The position numbers and the translations under genes were made by a program. 64,000 bases of DNA from Prolixibacteraceae bacterium. Lineage in GTDB: Bacteria; Bacteroidota; Bacteroidia; Bacteroidales; Prolixibacteraceae. The stretch spans positions 1 to 64,000 of the forward strand of contig DOAQ01000019.1 of assembly GCA_003506435.1 (NCBI GenBank), given 5' to 3'. The notes under the pieces are model-generated. The model was not told the DNA's origin and made no database searches. It was given only the letters and a program-made list of their open reading frames with translations. Shown here in pieces: positions 53,379 through 62,112 of this stretch. The first letter of the stretch is position 1. Each line of letters begins with the position of its first letter.

Positions 53379-54344
53379 TTATTTCTGTTCAAATATTCGT
53401 ACTGACTTTCTTTCAAAATCGAGGGCAATGATGCGATTTTCGCCGTCAACCACCACTTCGGGAGCTATTGTTGCCCCGCGGTCAAATGCAGCAGGCGGCG
53501 CCACTACCCCCTTGAATTGGCCGTGCTGATCGTATATTTTTATACGCACCAGCCCTTTTTCGCTGGTCACAAACAAATTGTCGTCCATAACGGCAAAATG
53601 GGCCGGGTTGCAGCAACCACTGAATCCTTCAATATTTACAGAACTGGTTTTCCATGAAGTACGTAGCGAACCATCGGCATTGTAATTTTCGAAGCTGTGA
53701 CGACCGGTATTTGCAGCCCAAAGAAAGCCTTCAGCATCAACTGCCACATCGAAATACGGGCTGGGAATTACATACCCGGGAATATCTTTTTCTTCATTTT
53801 TTTCTCCTATTTTCCGAATCACATTACCCTGCTTATCGCACTGATAAACTACCCTTCCACCGGCATCGGCCACAAAAACAGATTCGCCGGAAACAACAAC
53901 AGAAGTAATCACTGTATTTTCGCCAAACGAGTTCCAGCGCGAAAGCAAGGTTCCTTCGCCGTCGAACAGACGAATATGATCACGCATCCCTACCAGAAAT
54001 TCGCCATTACATCCGCAGGCGATACAGGTTGGCGAAGCTCCAAGTACCTTCCTGAACAATAGATTTCCTTCCCTATCGAACTTCAGAAATACATCTTCGG
54101 CAACGATATAAATCTGGTTTTCGCATAAAGCAATTCCCTTTGGTATTTCAACCTGAACCGGAAAAGAGAAAACTTCCCGGTAAAGAATCAGCGATGAATC
54201 GACCTGCCGGAATTCATCAATATTGTATTCGTAAGCATTTTCAATGTTTTTGCCTGATTTATTGACGATAAAATCGCGTCCCATGATCAGGGCAACCGCC
54301 ACAGCAGCAATAATCAGAAAAATATTGATCAACTTTTTTTGCAT
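53379..54344 (-). CDS. NHL-type beta-propeller with CCNPxH motif
   Basis: 321 residues from the ATG at 54344 (MQKKLINIFLIIAAVAVALIMG, a signal anchor). Six-bladed NHL-like repeats follow (IPKGIALCENQIYIVAEDVFLKFDREGNLL, FDVAVDAEGFLWAANTGRHSFENYNADGSL, in parts). Two features stand out: TCIACGCNGEF at about residues 107-117 and a vicinal Cys244-Cys245 in GFSGCCNPAHFAVM followed by LFVTSEKGLVRIKIYD. I recall the CCNPxH...TSEKG block from other NHL proteins beside Fe-S genes; its role is unknown to me, though metal or thiol redox chemistry is possible. The ATG lies 2 nt after the stop of the preceding propeller gene. Confidence 0.75.
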   Translation of the reverse strand: MQKKLINIFLIIAAVAVALIMGRDFIVNKSGKNIENAYEYNIDEFRQVDSSLILYREVFSFPVQVEIPKGIALCENQIYIVAEDVFLKFDREGNLLFRKVLGASPTCIACGCNGEFLVGMRDHIRLFDGEGTLLSRWNSFGENTVITSVVVSGESVFVADAGGRVVYQCDKQGNVIRKIGEKNEEKDIPGYVIPSPYFDVAVDAEGFLWAANTGRHSFENYNADGSLRTSWKTSSVNIEGFSGCCNPAHFAVMDDNLFVTSEKGLVRIKIYDQHGQFKGVVAPPAAFDRGATIAPEVVVDGENRIIALDFERKSVRIFEQK

Positions 54345-54346
54345 GA

Positions 54347-55768
54347 TTACTTTTTTAAATCGATACAAAACATGGTTTTCGAATCCCGGAGTATCATTTT
54401 CCCGTCGGCTATTGCCAGCGGCGCCCAGGAATCATGCCCGTCAAAAATTTTCTTTTGAGCCAGTTGCCTGTAATTTTTTGTATCCGGTTTAATCATCGTC
54501 AGTGTTCCGTCGTCGCTAAGTACAAATAGTTTATTGTCCGCTATAAGATACGGTCCAAGTCCGAAGCGGGTTGTCTTTCCCGACGACCAGACAATTTTTG
54601 TAACATCATCAGGGTGTACGCAAACCAGTTGATTTCGATTTGCCCCCGCATCTTTCGGAAGAATTCCCAGTAAATGACCTTCCCATATTACAGGCGTTTG
54701 CTGTTCGCAGGCCAGACCGTCTTTCGGAAGGTATTCCTTCAACACTTCTGTCGTGTATGAATTGCCTGTTTTTCTCACCTGAATCATCATACTTCCGGCG
54801 CCATATCCGGCAGTCAGAAATATTTTTCCATCGGGAAAAGCAACCGGAGAAGGCGCCACAACAGAATGGTTCCATGCAGTGGATTCCCAAAGAATTTTAC
54901 CTTCATCACTGCCTTCGGCAGAAATACCGCAAACCCCGCCAACTGCACTGTACAAATACATTTTCTTTCCGAATAATGTTGTAGGGATAACCGATGAATG
55001 CGACATTTTCCATGCTTTTGGATTCGGCGTTTCCCAAAGTATTTCTCCTGAATCCATATTCACAGCAATCATCAGAGCATCGTTGCCGGGAGCAAGAATG
55101 GCTTTGTTTCCATCAATTAAAGGACATTGGCCTGTGTACCAAAACGGCACCTCGGTATTGTATTTTTTCACCAGGTCGAGCCCCCAAACCAGGTCGCCGG
55201 TTTCGCGTTCGACACACATCACATGGCATTTCGGGCCCATAGTCAGAATGTATTTTTCATTGACAGCCGGAACCGTGCGCGACATGCCGTGGTTCCGTTT
55301 CAGGTTCACATTGTATGAACGCTGCCAAAGTTCTTCGCCTGTTTCGAGCGAAAAACAACGAAGAGCGTCTTCGCGTTTGTCTTCTATGTAGTCGAGAATA
55401 TAAACTTTTCCACCGTAAATAGCAGCTCCGGCATGGCCTTCGCCCAGCTCAACCGACCAAAGCACGCTGGGTTCATCGGCTTGCCAGGTATCTTTTAATT
55501 TTGTTTTTGATTTGCTGATGTTATCAACATCTTCACCACGAAAACGGGTCCAGTTTTCCGATGTACCGGTAATTATATTCTTAAAAACCTGAAATTTCTC
55601 GCCAATGTTTACAATCTGTTCAACCAGGGTTTTTGCCCCCCGGTTGTCGGAACCGGGCATACTGGCTTGAAGATCCCTCGTCGGATCGCTGGTTATCCAC
55701 CATAGCAAAACGATAAAAAAGATGGCAGCAGATCCACCTAAAACAATATTTACATACCGTTTGCGCAC
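54347..55768 (-). CDS. PQQ-like beta-propeller protein 4
   Basis: 473 residues, GTG start whose G is shared with the TAG stop of the preceding gene. It has an N-terminal membrane anchor (IVLGGSAAIFFIVLLWWI), a spacer of about 50 residues, then a propeller: WTRFRGEDVDNISK, DEPSVLWSVELGEGHAGAAIYGGKVYILDY in parts, CFSLETGEELWQRSY, CVERETGDLVWGLDL, NMDSGEILWETPN, TMFCIDLKK. It is the longest of four tandem relatives and the only one with an anchor in place of a cleavable signal. No heme motif. Likely membrane-held member of a periplasmic propeller assembly. Confidence 0.85.
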   Translation of the reverse strand: MRKRYVNIVLGGSAAIFFIVLLWWITSDPTRDLQASMPGSDNRGAKTLVEQIVNIGEKFQVFKNIITGTSENWTRFRGEDVDNISKSKTKLKDTWQADEPSVLWSVELGEGHAGAAIYGGKVYILDYIEDKREDALRCFSLETGEELWQRSYNVNLKRNHGMSRTVPAVNEKYILTMGPKCHVMCVERETGDLVWGLDLVKKYNTEVPFWYTGQCPLIDGNKAILAPGNDALMIAVNMDSGEILWETPNPKAWKMSHSSVIPTTLFGKKMYLYSAVGGVCGISAEGSDEGKILWESTAWNHSVVAPSPVAFPDGKIFLTAGYGAGSMMIQVRKTGNSYTTEVLKEYLPKDGLACEQQTPVIWEGHLLGILPKDAGANRNQLVCVHPDDVTKIVWSSGKTTRFGLGPYLIADNKLFVLSDDGTLTMIKPDTKNYRQLAQKKIFDGHDSWAPLAIADGKMILRDSKTMFCIDLKK

Positions 55769-57009
55769 TAGTTTGAGATTTTATAAACCATCAGCACTTC
55801 ACCGTGCCGTACAAATAATTTTCCACCGTATATCGAAGGGTGCGCCCAGTGTGGGCCGGTTCCTTTTTCAATTTTAAATGAACTGACAATATCGAATTTT
55901 TCAGGATTCGGCCTTACCAATGCAAGATTACCGCCCTTTTCTTCATAACAGTACAACATCCCGTCGGCGGCAATCACCGAACCCTTGTTGTTCCAGGTTT
56001 CTTCGTACATGGTTTTGCCAGTTTTCCAATCAAGACAGGCCCAGTTTCCGCCGGTATTGCTCGCCCAGTTCGAACCGAATATTTTTCCATCCACCATTAC
56101 CACACCACCAATATGGCAATCGAGCGTATCGTTTTTCCATTTCAATGAAACCGATTTGGCATCGTCAGCAAGTGAAAACATAGTTCCGGGATGGTCATAG
56201 CCACTGGTCACAAAAATTTCATCGTTATAAAACAGGGCTGTATTGGTTTGTGCCCCTTTTCCCATGCGGTGGGTGTGATACTGAAAAAGATCGTACGACC
56301 ACACAACATTTCCGTTGGCAGGATCCAGGGCAATCAGGTCATTTGAGGTCTGAGCAAGAATCAACATCATCCCGTTTTTTTCAATCAGCGAGGGAGAAGC
56401 ATACGCCCTCGGCCCTCCAAGACTTTTCGATTTCCATAACAAATTGCCATTTATTTTATCCAGCGCAATCACTGAAGTTTCTTCGCCTCCGACTGTATAG
56501 ATCGCTGCCCTGTCGGTAAGCAAAACCGACTCGGCAATACCCCAGTTCTGAAGTTCACCTTTAAATGTTGAATGGGCATCGACTTTCCAAACTTCATTTC
56601 CACTGACAGCATCAAGGCAAACGACCTCGCCCATTCCCGATACAAGGTAAATCTTTCCGTTCTCAATGGTTGGCGTCGACCGGTTTTCAGGATACGAACG
56701 ATACCATGCCCTTCCGTACACCTTTTCCCATATTTTTTCACCATCCATTTTGATGGCAGTAATAATATCGGAACTATCACGAATACCCGTCACGTAAATT
56801 ACATCATGATAAACTACCGGCGATGAATAGCCTCCTCCCAATCCATCTACTTCCAGAAGTAATTCAGGCCCGGCGGCGGGCCATTCTTTTAAAAGTCCTT
56901 TGTCCGGATAAATACCACTACGATCAGGCCCCCGCCACTGTACCAAATCCTGTGCAACCAAAGCACCGGTTATCAGCAAAAACAATGCAACACCAATCAA
57001 TTCCTTCAT
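55768..57009 (-). CDS. PQQ-like beta-propeller protein 3
   Basis: 413 residues with a cleavable signal (LIGVALFLLITGALVAQ). The mature start LVQWRGPDRSGIYPDKGLLKEWPAAGPELL is shared with its two upstream neighbours. Blades include GGGYSSPVVYHDVIYVTGIRD, CLDAVSGNEVWKVDA, ALDPANGNVVWSYD and CLDWKTGKTMYEETW, ending KLFVRHGEVLMVYKI. The stop codon overlaps the next start by one base, and its own start follows the previous stop by 1 nt, so the three genes are one translational unit. Periplasmic; partner and cofactor unknown. Confidence 0.87.
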   Translation of the reverse strand: MKELIGVALFLLITGALVAQDLVQWRGPDRSGIYPDKGLLKEWPAAGPELLLEVDGLGGGYSSPVVYHDVIYVTGIRDSSDIITAIKMDGEKIWEKVYGRAWYRSYPENRSTPTIENGKIYLVSGMGEVVCLDAVSGNEVWKVDAHSTFKGELQNWGIAESVLLTDRAAIYTVGGEETSVIALDKINGNLLWKSKSLGGPRAYASPSLIEKNGMMLILAQTSNDLIALDPANGNVVWSYDLFQYHTHRMGKGAQTNTALFYNDEIFVTSGYDHPGTMFSLADDAKSVSLKWKNDTLDCHIGGVVMVDGKIFGSNWASNTGGNWACLDWKTGKTMYEETWNNKGSVIAADGMLYCYEEKGGNLALVRPNPEKFDIVSSFKIEKGTGPHWAHPSIYGGKLFVRHGEVLMVYKISN

Positions 57010-57010
57010 T

Positions 57011-58252
57011 TTATGCTTTTATTTTGTATACCATCAATACATCGCCATGACGCAGAAACAATTTTCCGTCTCCAATAAACGGATGCGCCCAGTGCGGTCC
57101 GGTTCCTTTGCTCACCTTGAACGAACTGACCACCTCAAAACCTTTTGGATCGGGCTTTACCAGTCCAACATTTCCTGATTTTTCCTCATAAACGTAGAGC
57201 ATGCCATCCGCATAAACCATAGAGCCTTTTGTGAACCAATCGGTAACATAAGCAACTTCTCCGGTTTTCCAGTCCATGCAAACCCATTGACCATCGCGGT
57301 TGCTTTTCCAGTTCGAACCGTAAATTTTACCATCCACTTCAACTACTCCGTGGTGGTGATTGTCGAAAGTGTTGTCCACCCATTTTTTGCTGACAGAAGT
57401 TCCCAGCGAATCCATTTTCAGCATAATCGAAGGAAAATCATACCCCATTGAAATATAAATTTCGTCGTCCTTACAAATTGGTGTGTTGGTCCAAATTAAA
57501 CCGGGTTGCCATTCCCATTTGCCTTCCTTGAAATAATCGAAAGTGCAGGCCACGTTACCGGTTTCGGGAACCAACGCGATCAGGTTATTAGCAGTGGTTG
57601 CCAAAATATAACGAAAATTCTTATACTGAAAGAACGTCGGTGAAGTGTATGCACGTTGTCCTCCAACACATTTGCTTTCCCAAATTAGCCTGCCATTCAT
57701 TTTATCCAGGGCAACTACCGAAGTCCGGTTTCCGCCGGGAGTGCAAATCACTTTATCATCAACAATCAGAGGAGTTTCCGAAACGCCCCAGGTATGCCGT
57801 TCCGATTCAAAGTTTTTATCTGCATCCACTTTCCAGATGATTTCGCCATTTGTTTTGTTGATACAAACCAACTCGCCCTCACCACTGATCACATACAGGC
57901 GGTCGCCGTCAATGGTGACCGATCCTCGGGTATCGGGAAACGATTTACTCCACGATTTGCCGTATATAGTTTTCCACTTTATCGTTCCCGACATGTCGAT
58001 ACATGAAGCACAGTCCATCGAATCGATCATTCCGGTAGTATAGATAAAATCACCTTCTGCAATCGGCGATGAATAACCTTTTCCGATGCCCTCAACTGTC
58101 AATAACAGTTCGGGGCCTGTGGCAGGCCATATCTTCAGCAAACCGGTTTCATTGAATTTCCCATCCCTGTTTGGCCCCCGCCACTGACCTACCTGCGCTT
58201 CAGAAAAAACGGCAACCAATAAAAATAAATTAATCAGAAGAAAATGTTTCAT
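57011..58252 (-). CDS. PQQ-like beta-propeller protein 2
   Basis: 413 residues with a signal peptide (LLINLFLLVAVFSEAQ). It is clearly paralogous to the genes on both sides: QWRGPNRDGKFNETGLLKIWPATGPELL, GKGYSSPIAEGDFIYTTGM, CINKTNGEIIWKVDA, CMDWKTGEVAYVTDW, and the identical closing block KLFLRHGDVLMVYKI. It carries CASCIDMSG near residue 82, a pair of close cysteines not shared with the others. Same operon, 1 nt from the next gene and 36 bp from the preceding one. Confidence 0.87.
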   Translation of the reverse strand: MKHFLLINLFLLVAVFSEAQVGQWRGPNRDGKFNETGLLKIWPATGPELLLTVEGIGKGYSSPIAEGDFIYTTGMIDSMDCASCIDMSGTIKWKTIYGKSWSKSFPDTRGSVTIDGDRLYVISGEGELVCINKTNGEIIWKVDADKNFESERHTWGVSETPLIVDDKVICTPGGNRTSVVALDKMNGRLIWESKCVGGQRAYTSPTFFQYKNFRYILATTANNLIALVPETGNVACTFDYFKEGKWEWQPGLIWTNTPICKDDEIYISMGYDFPSIMLKMDSLGTSVSKKWVDNTFDNHHHGVVEVDGKIYGSNWKSNRDGQWVCMDWKTGEVAYVTDWFTKGSMVYADGMLYVYEEKSGNVGLVKPDPKGFEVVSSFKVSKGTGPHWAHPFIGDGKLFLRHGDVLMVYKIKA

Positions 58253-58288
58253 GGCTATAATCAGATCAAAACATTTATAAATAGCTTT

Positions 58289-59497
58289 TTAATTCGATAT
58301 TTTATATGCAATCAACGTATTGCCATGTCGCAAGTACAAAATTCCGTCGTTTATTACCGGATGGACCCAGTGTTGGGCAGTACCCAGTTCAACTTTGACT
58401 TTGCTGATCAGTTTAAATTCGGTAGGGTTTGCTTCAGCCAGAAACAATTCCCCTTTTTCAGAATAGCCAATTAGTTTGTTTCCCGAAGCAATTACAGCCC
58501 CTTTTCCCACTTCTGAAGATTTGTATTTAGTTTCGCCGGTTTTCCAGTCAATACACATCCATTCGCGGTTGTTATCGCCCGAGCCGTACAAATAACCATT
58601 AATCAGAACAACTCCTCCCATACGGCTATCGTAATCGGTTGAGAACCATTCTTTACTTACTGAAGAGCCATCGCTGCTTAATTTCAGTTTTACGCCACCC
58701 TGACCATAACCGCTGAAGCAAAAAACAGCGCCGTCGGAATAAACCGGTGTATTGGCATGTACCGACCAGCGGTTGGTTTGTTCGTAGTTCCAAAGCAATT
58801 TTCCGTTGGAAGCATCAATACCAAGGATATGGCTGGCCATCATGGTAACCAGGATTTTCCGCGTCGGCAGTTCAATCAGCAAAGGCGTATTATAAGCCGA
58901 CTGTTCGCCCAATCCGGCGCAAGCCCATATTGTTTTGCCCGAAAAACGGTCCAGTGCAACCACATTATTCGTTTTTCCGCCCGGCGAGCAATATACGCGG
59001 TCGCCATCCACAACAACCGATTCAGTAACTCCCCAGGTGATGTTTGTTCCCGACAGGTCGGCAATCAGGTCAACAGTCCATTTCATTTTTTCCGAATCCA
59101 GATCGAAACATGCCAGTTTTCCATGTCCGCTATACAAGTATGCCAGAGACCCGGCTACGGTCACGGTTGAGCGCGTCCCGGGATAACTTGTATCCCATTC
59201 TTTGCCGTATTCGTACTTCTTTGCAGGCGTCCCGTTTTTGTCGATCACGAATAAAACTCCCTGCCCGCCAACCATGCCGGTAATATATATTTTCCCGTTG
59301 GCAAATACCGGAGATGAAAAACCTTCACCCAAATCGCCAACACTCCAGATAATATCAGGTCCTGCGGCAGGCCATTGCGCCATTAGTTTTTCAGCCGGAT
59401 AAATTCCCGTTGAACCATTTCCCCTCCATTGGGTTGGCTCCTGAGCTTTGGTGAATAAAACAAACAAACAAAATGTCAGTGTGGCTAGCTTCTTCAT
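58289..59497 (-). CDS. PQQ-like beta-propeller protein 1
   Basis: 402 residues, first of the tandem set, with a signal peptide (LATLTFCLFVLFTKAQ). It opens TQWRGNGSTGIYPAEKLMAQWPAAGPDIIW, then GEGFSSPVFANGKIYITGM, CFDLDSEKMKWTVDL, GIDASNGKLLWNYE, CIDWKTGETKYKSSE and closes GILYLRHGNTLIAYKI. The series 1 to 3 keeps the same QWRG...WPAxGP opening and RHGxxLxxYKI ending, evidence for tandem duplication. The 210 bp upstream, before the IS element, shows no promoter box that I can support. Confidence 0.87.
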   Translation of the reverse strand: MKKLATLTFCLFVLFTKAQEPTQWRGNGSTGIYPAEKLMAQWPAAGPDIIWSVGDLGEGFSSPVFANGKIYITGMVGGQGVLFVIDKNGTPAKKYEYGKEWDTSYPGTRSTVTVAGSLAYLYSGHGKLACFDLDSEKMKWTVDLIADLSGTNITWGVTESVVVDGDRVYCSPGGKTNNVVALDRFSGKTIWACAGLGEQSAYNTPLLIELPTRKILVTMMASHILGIDASNGKLLWNYEQTNRWSVHANTPVYSDGAVFCFSGYGQGGVKLKLSSDGSSVSKEWFSTDYDSRMGGVVLINGYLYGSGDNNREWMCIDWKTGETKYKSSEVGKGAVIASGNKLIGYSEKGELFLAEANPTEFKLISKVKVELGTAQHWVHPVINDGILYLRHGNTLIAYKISN

Positions 59498-59708
59498 GGG
59501 TCTATTTTTAAATCGTGATTAATTGATAGTTGCTGTAATTTTGATTTTTCAGTTTTGGTAAAAGTAAGCATTGTTCCTATTCGATAGAAGGTTAACCCCA
59601 AATTTAATCAGGTTCTAAATAGTTACATTTGTTAACAAATATTATGTATGCAAGGGCGTTTTTAAGAGAAATTTTTGGATCAGATGAACATTCGGGTTTA
59701 TTTATTAT

Positions 59709-60692
59709 TTACGCATAAATCTTAGCCACTCTGAAAAGGAAAAATTCAATATCTACGACACCTCTTTGAGTAGCCCTGAAAGCCTTAAGTTTAGCGTTGA
59801 AAGATTCAGCAGAGGCATTGGTGCTTCGGTTGTTAAAGAAGTTTAATATCTCGGGATAATGCGAATAGAATGTTGCTGATATAGTATTGAATGATTTAAA
59901 CCCGGATTCGGTAACGTCATTGAACCACTTTGCCAGTTTGGTATAAGCCACGCCTTTATTTGTGTTTTTGGAGAATATCATTCGAAGGGAATGAGTCAGG
60001 GAATAGGCTTGTTTTATATCCGGATAAAGCTCAAATAATATTGCAGCCCTTTTCTTTTGTTTATCAGTCCACTTATCACCGGATTTAAACAGTAAATAAC
60101 GGCTACGGGCGAGCAGTTGTTTCTTTGTGTCCCCATTGCTTAAAACCTCTGGAATATATTTTATGCCATCTGCTTTTGCATTTTCAATGGCATTGGTTTC
60201 TTCATTTATTGCATCCCATCAATGGGCAATACGCATTTCTTGTAATGCGTCATAAGCTAGTCCTTGAACATGGAAACGGTCGATAACCCTGCTGGCTTTT
60301 GAAAAACAGCTCCGAACTATTTTATGCATTGAATGAGCCATGTCAAGTGTTACTTCTTCAACTGTATTTCTTTTCTCTTCGGGGATTGTTTCTAAAACTT
60401 CGATAACAGTTTCAGCGTCTGTGCCTTGGATCATTGCAACCAATGCGCCTTTCTTCCCTTTGCCTGCTTTATTGGTCACAATTGTATAAAGTTCCCCATT
60501 GGTAAGGGCTGTCTCGTCAATGCTCAATTGAGAGCCAACATTCTGAGGGAAAAGTATCCATTGCCCTGCATGGGGCTTTTGGTCCCAGACATGAAAATCA
60601 CTCAAATGTTCTTTATACTGTTGCCCAAAGTAATCCCCGTTGATGTGATAATGCTTTTCTAAACTATTGGAGCTTATCGGATAATTATCCAA
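59709..60692 (-). pseudogene. ISAon1-like transposase with a single nonsense codon
   Basis: The frame reads 157 residues, TGA at 60219-60221, then 169 further residues without another stop to TAA at 59709. DDE features: VGSQLSIDETALTNGELYTIV and DMAHSMHKIVRSCF with the second Asp before the stop, RVIDRFHVQGLAYDALQEMRIAH just before it, then WDAINEE beyond, and STNASAESFNAKLKAFRATQRG with the terminal Glu. The affected position is an Arg (CGA to TGA) by comparison with the usual RIAHRWDAI. So the gene is a one-mutation pseudogene unless read through. The start is TTG with no nearby ATG; the 5' end overlaps the small gene. Confidence 0.85.
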
Positions 60693-61035
60693 ATAATTCT
60701 TTTAAAAAAGCAGCAAACTCTTTGGTGTAGCTGGTTCCATTGGCTATTAAATCCCATCGTGTGCTGTAAATCTTTCCGGTGTCCTTATCCCTCCATTTTC
60801 TCCGTCTGACTATAAAATATACACTTCGCTCCCTTATGGGAAAATCTTGTATGCGTACTGCTTCATCAAAACCATATAAAACCAATTCTTTGCCTGAATG
60901 GACAATGGGCTTGATTGGTTTCTCGTCCAAACTCAACTCTAATTGATTTGTTCCTACTTCTTTGATCCCAACTAAATCAAAATATTCAAATATCTCCTGG
61001 GGTAACAGGTAACGAAGTAATTGTTCTATTTCCAT
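60685..61035 (-). CDS. ISAon1-type transposase N-terminal region protein
   Basis: 116 residues from the ATG at 61035 (MEIEQLLRYLLPQEIFEYFDL). This is the small first gene that accompanies ISAon1 transposases: DLVGIKEVGTNQLELSLDEK, SVYFIVRRRKWRDKDTGKIYSTRWDLIANGT, KEFAAFLKELFG. It is likely the DNA-end-binding part, with conserved RRRKW. It overlaps the transposase frame by 8 bp in a different phase; a frameshift fusion is possible but unproven. Intact. Confidence 0.82.
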   Translation of the reverse strand: MEIEQLLRYLLPQEIFEYFDLVGIKEVGTNQLELSLDEKPIKPIVHSGKELVLYGFDEAVRIQDFPIRERSVYFIVRRRKWRDKDTGKIYSTRWDLIANGTSYTKEFAAFLKELFG

Positions 61036-61060
61036 AAAACAAAAATAACCTATTTCGAAT

Positions 61061-61219
61061 TTACAACCCAAATGTTAAAGTGATCCGATATTTTCCGGTG
61101 AAATGTAACAGCAGCAGTGCGGCATAACTAAGCGGTGGTCCCGGTATAACAGGCAAAATGCCGCCCAGAATTCCAAGTATCAGAAATAAAATTCCCAACC
61201 CGATCAGGAAATAATCCAT
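61061..61219 (-). pseudogene. Truncated DUF456 membrane protein
   Basis: Only 52 codons remain: MDYFLIGLGILFLILGILGG, then ILPVIPGPPLSYAALLLLHFT, the conserved opening of DUF456 proteins (normally about 160 residues with several helices). After GKYRITL the frame meets sequence at the IS border and stops at 61061. I do not find the missing part on the far side of the IS, so the rest is deleted or elsewhere. It begins 5 nt after the CPBP gene stop, so the two formed an operon. DUF456 function unknown. Confidence 0.75.
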
Positions 61220-61224
61220 AGGAA

Positions 61225-62052
61225 TTAGTTTTTAGTTGATTGTTTTTTCTTTTCGCGGTTCATGGTTAACAAGGCTATCAAAATAAGGCTGAACAGAATG
61301 ATCAGTCCGCTAACCTTCATTTGATCGTTTTTCGGCATCAGGTAAAATGAAAATTCATTGATGCTGTCCATGTATTCGATTGATAACAATACCAGTCCGT
61401 TGTTGATTGCGTGTCCGGCAATACAGGCGAAAATATTACGGGTTCGGATCATGATCCATCCCAGCAGCAACCCCAAAATAAAAGTGGCCGGAAACTGCCA
61501 GGGGTTAAGGTGAAACAACGCAAACAGCAAACCGGAGAAAAAGATGGCAATCACTTTCGGATAATTCCGCATCAGCCCGTGCATGATGATCCCCCGGAAA
61601 ATGAGTTCTTCGATAATTGGCGCGATCACAACGATTTTCAGGATGGCCCCGTAGATACCGTAATCGCTTTCAAATATTTTATTGAAAAGTTCCCAGAACC
61701 AGGGCGGGGGTGGGATTTGTTTGTCGACCCAGATATTTACTTCGTTTAAAAAATTATGCGATCCCCAAAGAAACAGCGCTATTGGAATTAAAATGAGTGG
61801 GTTGAAAAATTTAACCGGAAACAGTTCGTTTACTTTGGTTTTTGCTTTCCGGTAACCATAGTACAAAATAAAAATGACAGAACCGACACCGAGAACGACC
61901 TTTTTTACCGGGTTGTAGAGGTAATCTGTATCCTTGAAATAGTCGATCAGGGCTAATGGAAAATCAATAATAGTTTGGATAAAAATGTACAGAACCACCA
62001 GATGAATGGCTCCCAGTATTGTTGGGTAATATGTTATTTGTCGTTTTTTCAC
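61225..62052 (-). CDS. CPBP family intramembrane glutamic protease
   Basis: A 275-residue polytopic protein with the Abi/CAAX-protease-like signature: EELIFRGIIMHGLMRN (motif 1, the EE dyad and Arg), FALFHLNPWQF (motif 2, FxxxH), and IFACIAGHAINNGLVLL (motif 3, His/Asn). The N-terminus has three helices and a periplasmic proline-rich loop (DKQIPPPPWFWEL). Bacterial CPBP proteases cleave within membranes and serve in signalling or bacteriocin immunity; the target is not known. Operonic with the truncated DUF456 gene. Confidence 0.9.
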   Translation of the reverse strand: MKKRQITYYPTILGAIHLVVLYIFIQTIIDFPLALIDYFKDTDYLYNPVKKVVLGVGSVIFILYYGYRKAKTKVNELFPVKFFNPLILIPIALFLWGSHNFLNEVNIWVDKQIPPPPWFWELFNKIFESDYGIYGAILKIVVIAPIIEELIFRGIIMHGLMRNYPKVIAIFFSGLLFALFHLNPWQFPATFILGLLLGWIMIRTRNIFACIAGHAINNGLVLLSIEYMDSINEFSFYLMPKNDQMKVSGLIILFSLILIALLTMNREKKKQSTKN

Positions 62053-62112
62053 TATCGTAAAAAGTTCAGCCTAAAATACGCAACTTTTATCACTGTTTAC
62101 TGCGACTGGACA

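Larger units (their letters stand above)
59709..61035 (-). mobile_element. ISAon1-like insertion sequence (two genes, one broken)
   Basis: The element holds an upstream small gene and a DDE transposase gene on the minus strand. I could not fix its ends: no convincing terminal inverted repeats are visible in the flanks (59560-59708 and 61036-61080). On its right border a DUF456 gene is cut short. On its left lies the promoter side of the propeller operon. Confidence 0.8.

Noticed and set aside
41390..59497. Idea that the propellers are multiheme or quinoprotein dehydrogenases
   Set aside because: I see no CxxCH heme motif in them, and they are about 360-410 residues of blades without the catalytic Asp/Asn-Cys-Cys region of PQQ dehydrogenases (usually about 600 residues).
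60685..60720. Slippery T TTT TTA sequence near the end of the small IS gene, suggesting a programmed -1 frameshift
   Set aside because: The -1 phase after this site reaches a stop within ten codons and does not lead into the transposase frame, which is in the +1 phase. So this heptamer cannot make the fusion.
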